Shown here one piece after another: positions 44,449 to 53,977 of a stretch of 60,194 nucleotides of DNA (its first letter is position 1; each line of letters opens with the position of its first letter). The stretch is from Nodosilinea sp. LEGE 07298. GTDB taxonomy: Bacteria > Cyanobacteriota > Cyanobacteriia > Phormidesmidales > Phormidesmidaceae. The position numbers and the translations under genes were made by a program. The notes under the pieces were generated by a model that saw nothing but the letters and a program-made list of their open reading frames with translations, made no database searches and was not told the origin of the DNA. Location: contig NZ_JADEXE010000005.1 of assembly GCF_015207265.1 (NCBI RefSeq), forward strand, positions 1-60,194, read 5' to 3'.

Positions 44449-45246
44449 CTAGAGGGGCACTTCGGCAATATCAGCGATCGCAGGCAAAACCATCCCTCCA
44501 CCTGTCCCAAATCGCTCAGCCCACCGCTGGCAGCGCACCGCATAGGGGCACTGGGCGCAGTAACCCAAAACTGGATCTACCTGAGGCAAATTGCCGCCGG
44601 GGGTAAGCAGGGACGTAAGCTGGTCGGTCAGCCGCCGTAAATCGGCCTCAGTACGACGATGCTGGGCCTTGGTGTAGGCGATCGCAATACTGCTGGGCGG
44701 CCCAGTTTGGGCTTCTGCTCGGGCTTCTGCACCGGGAGGGGAGACAAACCAGTAGGTCATTGAGACCTGCTCAGGAGCCAAATCGGTGGTTTCAACCAAT
44801 AAATAAAGATAAAGCCGAGTCTGCCACTCTTTGGCCAGCTGCGCCTGTTGGGGGGGCCGCTGGTAAGTCTTCCAATCAATAATTTGTCCCTGGTTCGGCT
44901 CCAGCACCAGCAGGTCGTAAATGGCGGTCAAGGCGTAGCCGTTAAAGGCCAGGGTGCGGCGGTGCTCGCTCTGGCGAAAGCGATCGGCCTGGGGCACAAA
45001 CAGCTCTGGTGCAGCGGTCAGCAACCCCTGCACCGCTGCATCCAACGCCGCATCTGCTTTGAGAAAGCCCTCTACAGGCAGGCCCAACTCGCGCTGCTGC
45101 ATCACCAGGTGAAACTGAGTGCCCCACCGCTGCCGTTCCAGCATCTCCGGGTCGGTGGGCACCGGCACCTGCTCCAGGTAGCCGTACTGATAGCGCCGGG
45201 GACAAATTTCTAGCTGACGCAAGTGGCTCTGGGTGAGGGTAAGCAT
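44449..45246 (-). CDS. PD-(D/E)XK nuclease (RecB/Cas4-like)
   Basis: A protein of 265 residues from ATG 45246 with an N-terminal PD-(D/E)XK region: LTQSHLRQLEICPRRYQYGY at the start, an aspartate-rich core (TAIYDLLVLEPNQGQIIDWK, about 107-126, with the D...DxK set), and a C-terminal Cys pair (CAQCPYAVRC) that, with the early Cys of ICPRR, can bind an Fe-S cluster as in Cas4/AddB-like nucleases. No CRISPR or recombination partners are nearby, so a repair or processing role is inferred only. Confidence 0.8.
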   Translation of the reverse strand: MLTLTQSHLRQLEICPRRYQYGYLEQVPVPTDPEMLERQRWGTQFHLVMQQRELGLPVEGFLKADAALDAAVQGLLTAAPELFVPQADRFRQSEHRRTLAFNGYALTAIYDLLVLEPNQGQIIDWKTYQRPPQQAQLAKEWQTRLYLYLLVETTDLAPEQVSMTYWFVSPPGAEARAEAQTGPPSSIAIAYTKAQHRRTEADLRRLTDQLTSLLTPGGNLPQVDPVLGYCAQCPYAVRCQRWAERFGTGGGMVLPAIADIAEVPL

Positions 45247-45253
45247 GGGGAAT

Positions 45254-45325
45254 GGGTGCAAGGTAAAAGGTTTAGGGTTTAAGGCTTTGTTTCCGACCCT
45301 GCACCTTAAACCTTAAACCCTGTAC
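45254..45325. repeat. Dispersed imperfect inverted repeat, copy 1
   Basis: The left half GGGTGCAAGGTAAAAGG / GGTTTAGGGTTTAAGG faces the right half ACCCTGCACCTTAAACC / CTTAAACCC. A related sequence lies at 56647-56726. Both occur in intergenic or gene-end positions and look like one family of dispersed repeats. Confidence 0.5.
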
Positions 45326-45356
45326 CCGTCCTCAACCAGTCTCTCAGGGCGCTGCT

Positions 45357-46433
45357 CTAAACCGCTGCCAGCAGCTTATCGACGTTCTTGGCCGTCTCAA
45401 AGAAGTAGGCGGCATTTTCTTCGGGCGTGCCGGGTAAAATACCGTGGCCCAGGTTGAGAATGTGGCCCTGATTGCCCGCCTTGTGAATGGTGTCGAGGAT
45501 GCGATCGCGAATCAGCGACTGAGAGCCAAACAGGATAGCGGGGTCGATGTTGCCCTGTACGCCAATGCTGGGGCCGAGGCGACGGCGAGCCTCCGCCATA
45601 TCCACCGTCCAGTCCACGCTGATGATATCGACGCCCGACTCGCCCATTAGGTCAAACACACCGGCGCTGCCGCTGATGTAGAGAATGAGCGGCGTATTGG
45701 GGTGGGTCTGCTTCACCTGCTGCACCACCCGCTGCTGGTAGGGCAGCGCAAAGGTGCGGTAGTCCATGGGGCTGAGCTGCCCGGCCCACGAGTCAAACAG
45801 CTGCACCACCTGAGCACCGCAGTCGATCTGGTAGCGCACATAGGCGGCGATGTTGTCGGCCAGCTTGCCCAGCAGCGTGTGCAGCATCGCCGGTTCGCTA
45901 AAGGCCATGCCCTTGATGTTGGTGTAGCTCTTCGAGGTCTTGCCCTCCACGGCGTAGGCCGCCAGAGTCCAGGGCGAGCCCACAAAGCCCAGCACAGCCG
46001 CATCGTTGCCCACTTCGCTGCGCAGGGTGTTCAGAATGGTGCGGATGTAGGGCAGCGCTGTTTCGGGGTCGAGTTCGTGCACCGCGTCGATTTGCGCCTG
46101 GGTGCGGATGGGCGGGTCGATGATCGGCCCTTTACTCTCGACGATGTCGAAGGGAATGCCCATGCCCGGCAGCGGCGTCAAAATATCGGAGAACATAATC
46201 ACCCCGTCGGGGCGAAAGGCGCGCCAGGGCTGCAGCGAGATCTCGATCGCCAGGTCGGCATTTTCGGAGCGATCGCGAAAAGACGGATACTTATCGCGCA
46301 GGTCGCGGTACACCTTCATGTAGCGCCCGGCCTGGCGCATCATCCACACGGGGGGACGCTCTAGCACCTCGTGGCGGGCGGCGCGGAGCAACAAAGGGAC
46401 CTGGTTCACTGCGGTCATGGAAGGCGTCACCAA
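45357..46433 (-). CDS. hemE: Uroporphyrinogen decarboxylase HemE
   Basis: HemE decarboxylates uroporphyrinogen III to coproporphyrinogen III on the heme/chlorophyll route. The product is 358 residues with the signatures [19 protein letters not shown] (about 25-43), [15 protein letters not shown] (about 74-88, with the catalytic Asp) and [10 protein letters not shown], ending [16 protein letters not shown]. The gene is divergent from cpcS across about 280 bp, placing tetrapyrrole synthesis next to a pigment-attachment gene. Confidence 0.95.
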   Translation of the reverse strand: MVTPSMTAVNQVPLLLRAARHEVLERPPVWMMRQAGRYMKVYRDLRDKYPSFRDRSENADLAIEISLQPWRAFRPDGVIMFSDILTPLPGMGIPFDIVESKGPIIDPPIRTQAQIDAVHELDPETALPYIRTILNTLRSEVGNDAAVLGFVGSPWTLAAYAVEGKTSKSYTNIKGMAFSEPAMLHTLLGKLADNIAAYVRYQIDCGAQVVQLFDSWAGQLSPMDYRTFALPYQQRVVQQVKQTHPNTPLILYISGSAGVFDLMGESGVDIISVDWTVDMAEARRRLGPSIGVQGNIDPAILFGSQSLIRDRILDTIHKAGNQGHILNLGHGILPGTPEENAAYFFETAKNVDKLLAAV

Positions 46434-46715
46434 TTTACAAAAACAGCGTTTTTACAAAAGTTACGAAGCGAGAGCTACAAAAGCAACCCTATAAATAACG
46501 AAAGCGTAACCGTTAGCTTATCACTCTGTGATGCTCTCTAATTCTTACGGGAAAAGGGGTGCGGCACTTTTTGCATCGCAACATTTGTACACAATTAGCC
46601 AGCCCCTAGAGGGCGTTGTTTTAGAGCCAATCGCTCCCGATCCCCAGTCTAGAAAAGGTGCGCTTCGCCGTAGAATTAAAGACTGTGACTCGTTGGCAAA
46701 ACACAGATTATTCCC
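46434..46715. promoter_or_regulatory. Divergent hemE/cpcS intergenic region
   Basis: About 280 bp that must drive hemE to the left and cpcS to the right. It is AT-rich near 46480-46530, with a block TATAAATAACG around 46491. No riboswitch or known operator was recognised, but the shared control of the two pigment genes makes it a likely regulatory site. Confidence 0.4.
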
Positions 46716-47234
46716 ATGGACATTGTGAACTTTTTTGAATCCCTGGCTGGCAAGTGGTTCTCTCAACGCACCACCCACAATCTGGCTGGGCAGAGTTCTC
46801 AATCGGGTCAGTCTAATCTGGTCCTTGAGTTTTTGCCCGCCACCGATAGCGACCTGGCGGCGGCCTGTGCGCCCTTGAGACATAGCCCTGACCAAATTGC
46901 CTGCGGTCTGCGCGTTCACCAGGACAGCCAGATCGACGGTCAGTCCCAAAAAATGCAAAGCACTGCCCTCATGGTCGTTTTTACCCCCACAGAAGCAGGG
47001 GAGGGGGTATTAGTGCAGGCCGCTGGGACGTCCGTTCTCCAGGGACGTTACCGGGTCGAAGATGAGGTCCTCTCCATTACCACCCCTACCGAGACCGGAC
47101 AGGTAGAAGAACGTCTATGGTTTGTAAACCCCAACCTGCGCATGCGCACCAGCGTAGTCAAAGTTGGTGATACCGAACAAATAGCGTCGTTTTGCTCCGA
47201 AATTCGGATGGGGGTCAGCAAACCCGCTACCTGA
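46716..47234 (+). CDS. cpcS: CpcS/CpeS-type phycobiliprotein lyase
   Basis: Attaches phycocyanobilin to Cys of phycobiliprotein beta subunits. The 172-residue lipocalin-like fold is full length: MDIVNFFESLAGKWFSQRTT at the start, LAGQSSQSGQSNLVLEFLPA, MVVFTPTEAGEGVLVQAAGT, then VEERLWFVNPNLRMRTSVV and the end FCSEIRMGVSKP. The divergence from hemE supports the pigment role. The exact subtype (CpcS, CpcU or CpeS) cannot be decided from sequence alone. Confidence 0.87.
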   Translation: MDIVNFFESLAGKWFSQRTTHNLAGQSSQSGQSNLVLEFLPATDSDLAAACAPLRHSPDQIACGLRVHQDSQIDGQSQKMQSTALMVVFTPTEAGEGVLVQAAGTSVLQGRYRVEDEVLSITTPTETGQVEERLWFVNPNLRMRTSVVKVGDTEQIASFCSEIRMGVSKPAT

Positions 47235-47433
47235 CGACCGCAGTCACAATCGTCGTAATGGTAGCCGTCGCCAGCAGACCAAAGGCGAGGTTTACCACCC
47301 ACTGCGAGGCCTGCTGATAGGCCGCAAAGCGAATGTTGAGTTCCTTGGTTTCCTCGGTCAGCTTTTGGATAGCTTCGCTGTTGCGCTCTACCAAAGCTTC
47401 AATGCGATCGAGGCGGTCTGTACTGGCGGCCAT
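47227..47433 (-). CDS. Small coiled-coil plus membrane-helix protein
   Basis: A 68-residue protein: a predicted coiled coil (DRLDRIEALVERNSEAIQKL and TEETKELNIRF) then one membrane helix (about 45-66, VVNLAFGLLATATITTIVTAVV). The layout resembles phage XhlA-type or other small membrane-anchor proteins, but I have no firm family. It overlaps the end of cpcS by 8 bp convergently. A strong terminator lies upstream of it, belonging to the next gene. Confidence 0.6.
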   Translation of the reverse strand: MAASTDRLDRIEALVERNSEAIQKLTEETKELNIRFAAYQQASQWVVNLAFGLLATATITTIVTAVVR

Positions 47434-47480
47434 GGAGTGCTCTCCCTTATCTACTGCAATTATTGCTCAGAAACTAAAGA

Positions 47481-47508
47481 AAGTCCCCCGATTGTAAGCG
47501 GGGGACTT
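47481..47508 (-). terminator. Terminator of the NfeD-like gene
   Basis: AAGTCCCCCG (47481-47490) and CGGGGGACTT (47499-47508) form a 10-bp perfect stem with an 8-base loop. On the minus strand it is followed by TCTTTAG after the stop of the 47624-47962 gene, so it is a good intrinsic terminator for that transcript. Confidence 0.75.
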
Positions 47509-47623
47509 GTGGTGCTGGTTTTAGTTTTCTGATCGCCCGATTTAAGGGGATGATGGCGGTCTACCATTCGGTGTGATGCTGCCGATTGGCCTCAGTGACC
47601 CCGGCTATACCCGCTTGGGTGTG

Positions 47624-47962
47624 TCACGGCGTTGGCAGGTGATCTGGATGACTGAGCTGCGGACTAGGGAGGGGTCTAATCATCAACTCGTTGCCTTTGC
47701 GGCCCAGCACGGCCACCAGGTCACCAGGCTGAAAGTCAACTCCTGGCTCAACTGGAATGGCGGTCCAGTAGGTGGCCTCGTACTTAACCTGATAGCGAGA
47801 GCCGGGCCGCAGCACGTCGGCCACCTCGGCGGTGTAGTCTGACCAGGTGCCCTCAAAGACTTGCACCTGATCGTCGTCTTGCCCCCAGGGTACATGTTCG
47901 ACCGGGCCTGGCTCGAGGGGAAAGTCATCAGGCTCTGGTTGGGATGGGGAGAAGCTGGTCAT
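47624..47962 (-). CDS. NfeD C-terminal-domain-like (OB-fold) protein
   Basis: A 112-residue protein with an acidic N-terminus (about 1-35) then an OB-fold of the NfeD C-terminal kind: FEGTWSDYTAEVADVLRPGS, YEATYWTAIPVEPGVDFQPG, and DLVAVLGRKGNELMIRPLPS. NfeD-like domains stabilise membrane proteases and lipid domains, but here there is no membrane helix, so the role is uncertain. It stands alone, with a terminator after it. Confidence 0.7.
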   Translation of the reverse strand: MTSFSPSQPEPDDFPLEPGPVEHVPWGQDDDQVQVFEGTWSDYTAEVADVLRPGSRYQVKYEATYWTAIPVEPGVDFQPGDLVAVLGRKGNELMIRPLPSPQLSHPDHLPTP

Positions 47963-48159
47963 GGCGATCGCACCTCAGTGCTAAAAAAGTATGGGCTAAG
48001 GAAAGTATGGACAAGAAAGCGGGGATAATCTATGGCTCGTGCCCTGAGGTCTCCCCAACGTTTGCCGGTCGAGCAGTAAGATACCACCAGCAATCATCAC
48101 CATTTATGATGAACCAATTGCGACGGCTGTGACACTGTCGTGGAATGTGAGGATAGTGA

Positions 48160-49668
48160 TTGGCTATGGCAGGGTCTCAGATTGAACAGTGGCAGGAGCC
48201 AGAACTTCAGGCAAATCTCCAGACCGATGAATCGGTGGAGGATGCGGCAACGGCGGCAGCCATTACCCTAGCGCCCGCGCCCCCACCGCTGCCGCGCCCT
48301 CGATGGCAGCGGCGGCTGGCGATCGCCGCTGGTGTCGGTGCCCTGGGCGGGTTGGGCGGTCTATTGTGGTGGGTTTTTGGGCGCACGCCGCCTGCTCCCC
48401 ACGTGCTCGACCTGTCGCCATCCCAAAGCCAATACGCAACCGCCAACGCCGAAACGCCCCAGCTAAGCTGGCAGGTAAGCCAGCCCCGCCAGGTCGAAAC
48501 CATGCTGTTGCGCGGTTATGCTCCCGATGGCACCCTGGTGTACGGTCCTGAGACCTACGACCTCTCCCAGGGGCTACCCGTTAACCTGCTGCCCTACTGC
48601 GACCAAACGAGACGCCTGCTGACCTGCCGCGAGGTGCCCCTGGACCTGCGCGAGCCCGGTCAGTACCGCTTTGAACTCACTCTACTGCCCGATATAGCGC
48701 TCAACCTGGCCCCAGTGGTGGCTGAGAGCAGCCTGGTTACGGTGGCCGACCTGCCCCAGCCTACCGTGGTCGAACTTGCCCCTGACCAGGTGATTTACTC
48801 CGAAGCGGGTACTCAGATTTCAGCCAGCACCGCCAATATGGCCCCCGCCGTTACCGAGGCGGGCATTAGCGTCAGCTGGATTGTTACTAACCCCGAAACC
48901 CTACAAGACTTGCTGCTGGTGGTCAAACGCCCCGATGGCGCTACCCTGGGGGGCCGCCGCTTTACCCTGCGCGACCCCGAAAACCCTGCCCAGGTGGCGC
49001 TGCCCGACGCGCTACAACCCTTCTGCCAGCTGCAAGACCGGCTGATCTGCCAGGGTGTCCCCACTGGCATGCTCGAGGTGGGCGAGTACCAGTTTGAACT
49101 CACCCCGGTGCCGATCAACCTGGGCGATCGCGAGCTAATCGCGGCCAAGCAGAGCGAGGTGGTCACCATCGAGCCGCGCCCGGTGCGCATTGCCTCGTTT
49201 ACCATCAACGGACGCGAGGCCCAGCCTAAATACCTGGTACCGGTTGAGCCAGGCCAGCAGATCCCTGGGTTTCAGGTGGCCTGGCGGGTCGAAGGCGGAT
49301 CGACCGCTAAAGTCGAACTGCTGCCATCCCCCGGTACCGTGGGCCTACAGGGTGCCCTGTCGATGCCCTTGAGCCCGGCGGGCACCACCACCGTCACCCT
49401 GCGCGTCACCGATGGTCAAAACCCTCCCCTGGTGCGGGCCGTTACCTTTGAAACCTTTAACCCCCGGCCCAACCAGCCCGTGATTATCAACCAGGGTGGC
49501 GGCGGTGCCCCTAGCGGTAGTGAGGGCGCTCCAGCCCCTCAGCCTGCGGCCCCAGCCCCAGCCCGCGATCCACTGGGTGAAAGCATGCGCGAGGGGGAGG
49601 CCTCCTCTGACGGATCGCTCTCAGATCTGCAAACCCGCCCTCCCGAAGACCTAGATCTGAAATTTTAG
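48160..49668 (+). CDS. Membrane-anchored surface protein with duplicated Ig-like domain
   Basis: A 502-residue protein with one membrane helix (about 52-68, LAIAAGVGALGGLGGLLWWV) and a Pro/Ala-rich C-terminus. Two related domains follow (about 105-210 and 235-345), each with a paired Cys motif: LPYCDQTRRLLTCREVP and LQPFCQLQDRLICQGVP. These look like a tandem duplication with an internal disulphide each. A third beta-rich domain follows (about 345-435). The product is probably exported to the periplasm. Start TTG 48160 has AGGA at 48150-48153, but ATG 48166 is also possible. Confidence 0.65.
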   Translation: MAMAGSQIEQWQEPELQANLQTDESVEDAATAAAITLAPAPPPLPRPRWQRRLAIAAGVGALGGLGGLLWWVFGRTPPAPHVLDLSPSQSQYATANAETPQLSWQVSQPRQVETMLLRGYAPDGTLVYGPETYDLSQGLPVNLLPYCDQTRRLLTCREVPLDLREPGQYRFELTLLPDIALNLAPVVAESSLVTVADLPQPTVVELAPDQVIYSEAGTQISASTANMAPAVTEAGISVSWIVTNPETLQDLLLVVKRPDGATLGGRRFTLRDPENPAQVALPDALQPFCQLQDRLICQGVPTGMLEVGEYQFELTPVPINLGDRELIAAKQSEVVTIEPRPVRIASFTINGREAQPKYLVPVEPGQQIPGFQVAWRVEGGSTAKVELLPSPGTVGLQGALSMPLSPAGTTTVTLRVTDGQNPPLVRAVTFETFNPRPNQPVIINQGGGGAPSGSEGAPAPQPAAPAPARDPLGESMREGEASSDGSLSDLQTRPPEDLDLKF

Positions 49669-49687
49669 GAGAGGGTCGGTCGAAGCG

Positions 49688-50359
49688 ATGGCAACAACGG
49701 ATCTTGACTCGATAGACTACAGCCCGGTACTGCGATCGCTGATGGCCCAAGTCGGCCTGACTAGCTACCGATCGCTGAGTCAGACCAGCGGCGTCCCCCG
49801 ATCGTCCATTGATGCCCTGCGCCAGGGGCAGGTAGGTCGGCTGCGGGTATCCACGCTACAGCGACTGAGCGAGGCTTTGGGGGTGCCTTTGGAGACGCTA
49901 GTAGCTAAATTTAGCTCATCTGTACCACCCTTAAAGCCAGCCAGCGATGGAGTTGAGGTTATCAGCCAAGTTAACGCTCTACGGCAGGAGTGCGATCGCC
50001 TCCAAAACCAGCTTGCTGCCCAAGCCGAGACAGTGCGCCAGCAGGTACAGCAGCAGGCGATCGCGCAGCTAGAGCCCTGGCTCGTGCAGTGGCCCACCGC
50101 CGTCCACGCCGCCCAGCAAAAACCCGATTTAACTGCTCAAAAGCTGATTCCGCTGGTGCGGCCCGTAGAAGCCCTGGTACAGCACTGGGGGCTAACCCAA
50201 ATAGACTCAGTAGGTGCTGAGGTGCCCTTTGACCCCCAGCACCACCAGCCCAGGGCAGGCAACCCATCGCCGGGGCAGCTGGTGCGGGTTAGTCATGCGG
50301 GGTATCGGCAGGGCGATCGCCTGCTGTATCGCGCCAAAGTTAGCCCAATCCAGCCCTAA
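49688..50359 (+). CDS. XRE-family helix-turn-helix regulator with C-terminal extension
   Basis: A 223-residue protein. The N-terminal HTH (about 15-65) has the XRE pattern: GLTSYRSLSQTSGVPRSSID, then RLRVSTLQRLSEALGVPLET. The rest is a long Gln-rich coiled coil (about 98-135) followed by a small domain ending VSHAGYRQGDRLLYRAKVSP. It starts 19 bp after the surface-protein gene, so the two may be co-transcribed and functionally linked. Target sites are unknown. Confidence 0.8.
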   Translation: MATTDLDSIDYSPVLRSLMAQVGLTSYRSLSQTSGVPRSSIDALRQGQVGRLRVSTLQRLSEALGVPLETLVAKFSSSVPPLKPASDGVEVISQVNALRQECDRLQNQLAAQAETVRQQVQQQAIAQLEPWLVQWPTAVHAAQQKPDLTAQKLIPLVRPVEALVQHWGLTQIDSVGAEVPFDPQHHQPRAGNPSPGQLVRVSHAGYRQGDRLLYRAKVSPIQP

Positions 50360-50576
50360 ACAGCGGCCCCGACGACAGGCTGCCCCAATTGGTGCCAGCC
50401 CAGGGCATTTTTCATCCCTACTGTAAAAATCCCATAAAGTTTTAGATTTGCTTTCAATTCCTTTCGGAATTTGGGCCTTCTCATGGGAATCTTATGCGTG
50501 GGTGAGTCACTAACCGGGCAAGCCCAGTCCACCTTCCTATACAGAAACCCACTTTCTAGCTGAACTACTTATATTT

Positions 50577-50610
50577 GAAAAGCTCCTGGCCCTCGGGCCG
50601 GGAGCTTTTC
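50577..50610. terminator. Strong bidirectional terminator
   Basis: GAAAAGCTCC and GGAGCTTTTC form the outer stem with GGCCCTCGGGCC inside, at 50577-50610. It has A-tract and T-tract sides and lies between the convergent XRE gene and lysS, so it can end both transcripts. Confidence 0.8.
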
Positions 50611-50649
50611 GTTGGGGCAAAGCAATGTTGGATTGTCCCCAACTCCCCT

Positions 50650-52191
50650 CTACTCGTCGCGCTCTGGCTTGAGCAGGGGAAAGGCAATCACATCACGAAT
50701 GCTGGGGCTATCGGTGAGCAGCATGACCAGGCGATCGATACCAATACCCTCGCCACAGGTGGGCGGCATGCCGTGCTCTAGGGCAATTAGAAAGTCTTCG
50801 TCTACCCCGGTGGCCTCCAGGTCGCCCGCCGCCTTACGAGCCGCCTGCAATTCAAACCGCTGGCGCTGGTCGATGGGGTCGGTTAACTCAGAGAACCCGT
50901 TGGCAGTCTCGCGGCCCGCTACGAATAGCTCAAAACGTTCTACTACCCCAGGCTTGCTGCGGTGGGGCTTCGAGAGCGGCGAAATCTCTACCGGGTGATC
51001 AATCAGGAAGGTGGGCTGAATCAGCGTTGCCTCAATCTTTTCCTCAAACACCTCGTTCAGCAGCTTGCCCACCGAGTCGCAGTTGCCGATGCCGGGCAGG
51101 CTTAGATCTTTGACGGCAGCCTTGGCCTCGTCTAGGGTGGCAAATTGACGAAAATCTAGTCCGGTGTGCTCCTGCACCAGGTCGTGCATTGAGACCCGCT
51201 GCCAGGGCGGGGTGAGGTCAATATCGACCCCCTGGTAGGTAATTTTGAGCGTGCCCAAAATGTCTTTGGCCAGGGTCGCCACCAGGTCTTCGGTGAGGGC
51301 CATCAGGTCGTGGTAGTCGGCGTAGGCCTGGTAAAACTCGACGCTGGTAAACTCCGGGTTGTGACGCGTTGACACCCCTTCGTTGCGAAAAATGCGGCCA
51401 ATTTCAAACACCTTCTCAAAGCCGCCCACCACCAGCCGCTTCAGGTGTAGCTCGGTGGCAATGCGCAGGTACAGGTCCATCTCCAGGGTGTTGTGGTAGG
51501 TGACGAAGGGGCGCGCCTCGGCCCCTCCAGCCTCGCTTTGCAGCACCGGAGTCTCAATTTCTAAAAAACCCCTATCTTCTAGGTAGCGGCGAATGCCCGT
51601 GGTAATCAGCGCCCGCTTGCGAAAGGTGTCGCGCACGGTGGGGTTAACGATTAAATCGACATAGCGCTGGCGATAGCGCTTAGCTACATCGGTCAGGCCG
51701 TGCCACTTGTCGGGCAGGGGCAGCAAGGCCTTGGTCAACATGGCATATTCCTGCACCTTGACCGAGAGTTCGCCCTTCTCGGTGCGCTTGATGGTACCGC
51801 GCACGCCGAGAATATCGCCCACATCGGTGAGCTGCTTCAGGTGCTCAAAGGCCTTCTCGTCCGTGGCCCCCATGTGCTCCTGAATGGTGGCCTTTTCAAG
51901 GTAAAGCTGAACGATGCCGGTTTCGTCTTGCAGGCTAAAGAAGGCTAGTTTGCCAAACACGCGCCGGGCCAAGATTCTGCCGGCCAGAGAAACCTCGGTA
52001 TCAACCTCTTCACCCGCTTCCAGATCGGCATACTTGGCCTGTAGCTCGGCGGTGTTGGCTGTGACATCCCAGCGATAGGCAAACGGATTTTGGCCCAGCT
52101 GCTTGAGATCTTCGACCTTTTGCAGCCGCGCCGCACGAATGTCTTCAAGGCTGGAGGCGCTTTGGCCAGGGCGGTTAGAGTCAGACGACAT
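50650..52191 (-). CDS. lysS: Lysyl-tRNA synthetase LysS (class II)
   Basis: Charges tRNA-Lys with lysine. From ATG 52191 the product is 513 residues. An OB-fold anticodon domain (about 50-150: [20 protein letters not shown]) precedes the class II catalytic domain with motif 2 ([20 protein letters not shown]), then [20 protein letters not shown] and motif 3 ([20 protein letters not shown]). A GTG or other start at 52221 adds ten residues without homology. The coding strand is opposite to the preceding XRE gene. Confidence 0.93.
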   Translation of the reverse strand: MSSDSNRPGQSASSLEDIRAARLQKVEDLKQLGQNPFAYRWDVTANTAELQAKYADLEAGEEVDTEVSLAGRILARRVFGKLAFFSLQDETGIVQLYLEKATIQEHMGATDEKAFEHLKQLTDVGDILGVRGTIKRTEKGELSVKVQEYAMLTKALLPLPDKWHGLTDVAKRYRQRYVDLIVNPTVRDTFRKRALITTGIRRYLEDRGFLEIETPVLQSEAGGAEARPFVTYHNTLEMDLYLRIATELHLKRLVVGGFEKVFEIGRIFRNEGVSTRHNPEFTSVEFYQAYADYHDLMALTEDLVATLAKDILGTLKITYQGVDIDLTPPWQRVSMHDLVQEHTGLDFRQFATLDEAKAAVKDLSLPGIGNCDSVGKLLNEVFEEKIEATLIQPTFLIDHPVEISPLSKPHRSKPGVVERFELFVAGRETANGFSELTDPIDQRQRFELQAARKAAGDLEATGVDEDFLIALEHGMPPTCGEGIGIDRLVMLLTDSPSIRDVIAFPLLKPERDE

Positions 52192-52372
52192 AGCTAGGGC
52201 AAATGAATGGCATACAGTCACAAACCCCCATTATAGGGAACCGTGGCCTTTACACTGCCGCGCGATCGCATCTTGTCAGCCGTTCTCTAAACAGCAATCA
52301 GCCCGACTGCTAAACCCGTTCTAACGACAGGGACTTGAGCAGCCAGGCTGAGAGAATTCTGAGGATAGGTGG

Positions 52373-52657
52373 CTAGAAGTAGGCGTAGGACGAGGCGGTG
52401 GCGGCTGCGATCGCAACCAAGCCCTGCCGCACAAACGACAGCAGCAGAAAGGCCAGAATTGGGGACAGGTCAATACCGCCTAGGGGAGGAATGATCGAAC
52501 GAAACAGGTTTAGGTAAGGATCTGTCAGCTGGCTGAGCACCGAGAAGGGAGGGCTAAACCAGTCCACATTGGGAAACCAGCTCAATAGAATGCGAACGAT
52601 CAGCAAGATCGTATAAATCGATAGAAAAGTCGTGAGGGTTTGTACCAATATGTCCAT
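52373..52657 (-). CDS. YggT-family membrane protein
   Basis: A 94-residue protein with two hydrophobic segments and the YggT pattern: ILLIVRILLSWFPNVDWFSP (about 17-36), LTDPYLNLFRSIIPPLGGID and LSPILAFLLLSFVRQGLVAI. The family (YlmG/CCB3 relatives in plants and cyanobacteria) is linked to membrane and nucleoid or chlorophyll-complex organisation. Full length and typical. Confidence 0.88.
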   Translation of the reverse strand: MDILVQTLTTFLSIYTILLIVRILLSWFPNVDWFSPPFSVLSQLTDPYLNLFRSIIPPLGGIDLSPILAFLLLSFVRQGLVAIAAATASSYAYF

Positions 52658-52777
52658 CTGAGAACCTCGGCAGTAATCGTTACCAACAATACACGGAACG
52701 TCTAGGTCTGTCAGTTAGTGTAACGGTTTGCTTCGCCCAGAGCGTCGCTAACTCGGTAGATTTGCTTAAGAGTTTGT

Positions 52778-53104
52778 TTAAGAGTCGACGCGAGAGGGGT
52801 TTTCCCAGGGGCGCTCAGAGTGGCCGTTGATGCCACCGAGTTGCTGGCGCACATCGTCGATCGCCTCATTGAGCTGGGCGATTTTGGCCTCTAGACCCAG
52901 GCGAGCGGCCTCAATGCTGTCTTCGTCGGTATCCTCAAACTCGCCAAAGGCCAGGTTGCTGTTGTCACTGGGCAGCGAGGGTTTGGCCTTAGTCCCCCCC
53001 GACTGCATGCGTGAGGCCGCCAGAGCACCAACAATGCCCCCCAGCGCTCCGCCCACAACGGTACCGAGCAAAAACCCGCCGACAAAATTGTCTTGCTGAC
53101 TCAT
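52778..53104 (-). CDS. Glycine-zipper small protein with coiled-coil tail
   Basis: A 108-residue protein. The N-terminus (GGFLLGTVVGGALGGIVGAL, about 9-28) is a Gly-zipper membrane helix, followed by a polar acidic stretch and a predicted coiled coil (EAKIAQLNEAIDDVRQQLGG). Such proteins are common, poorly known cyanobacterial membrane-associated proteins, some similar to YtxH. The function is unknown. It lies between upp and the YggT gene in the same direction. Confidence 0.65.
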   Translation of the reverse strand: MSQQDNFVGGFLLGTVVGGALGGIVGALAASRMQSGGTKAKPSLPSDNSNLAFGEFEDTDEDSIEAARLGLEAKIAQLNEAIDDVRQQLGGINGHSERPWENPSRVDS

Positions 53105-53284
53105 AGATTGCTATCCACCTATGCCAAAGAACCGATGCCTAGAATACTCTATTGTGTCAGAGTCCAGACATGACTGCAGACCGCGCTCTACCTCTTCTAT
53201 TCTGACGGATCTTCGGCAAAAGTAGGGCTAGTGGTGAGCGAGTAGGCGGCATACAGCACCTACTCATCGACATCGTTGCAAGGG

Positions 53285-53938
53285 CTACGTACCAAAGGTG
53301 CGATCGCCCGCATCGCCCAGACCCGGCACAATAAACCCGTGTTCGTTAACCGTTTCATCGATCATGGCCGTGTAGATCGTCACCGTGGGGTAGGCAACTG
53401 CTAGTTTTTGCAGGGCTGGTGGCGCGGCTACGATCGAAATAATCCTTACCACAGCGGGGTCTATACCTCGCCGGGTTAGCTCATCCATCATGGCCATAAT
53501 GGTGCCGCCGGTCGCTAACATGGGTTCGCTAATGATGACTCGCGTCGCTGGGTCTATCTGGTCGGGCAGCTTATTGAGGTAGCAGCTCGCCTCCAGGGTT
53601 TCTTCATTGCGCACAAAGCCCACGTGGTACACCGAAGCCAGCGGCAGCAACGCCTGAATGCCCGGCATCAGCGCCAGTCCGGCTCGCAAAATCGGCACAA
53701 TCATCGTTGGCACCTCGGGGTTTATAAAGGTGGCCGGAGCCGGGCCGAGGGGCGTATTCACTGTCATATCCATAGTTGGTAGCCAGTCGCGAATGGCCTC
53801 GTAGGTGAGCCAGCGACCCAGTTCTTCCATCGCCGAGCGAAACAGCGGCCCCGGCGTTTCGGCATCGCGGGCGACCCCCAGCCAGTGCTTTACCAAAGGA
53901 TGCGGCGGAACATAAATACGCAGTTGAAAGGATGACAT
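53285..53938 (-). CDS. upp: Uracil phosphoribosyltransferase Upp
   Basis: Salvages uracil to UMP with PRPP. The 217-residue product shows the family signature PILRAGLALMPGIQALLP (about 82-99) and the PRPP loop ISEPMLATGGTIMAMMDELT (about 134-153), with the closing GDAGDRTFGT. Full length for Upp. It is divergent from the DUF1232 gene across 190 bp that carry a large palindrome. Confidence 0.92.
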   Translation of the reverse strand: MSSFQLRIYVPPHPLVKHWLGVARDAETPGPLFRSAMEELGRWLTYEAIRDWLPTMDMTVNTPLGPAPATFINPEVPTMIVPILRAGLALMPGIQALLPLASVYHVGFVRNEETLEASCYLNKLPDQIDPATRVIISEPMLATGGTIMAMMDELTRRGIDPAVVRIISIVAAPPALQKLAVAYPTVTIYTAMIDETVNEHGFIVPGLGDAGDRTFGT

Positions 53939-53977
53939 AGTCCAGTTGCCCGCGAAAAATCTGCCACATCATACCCC

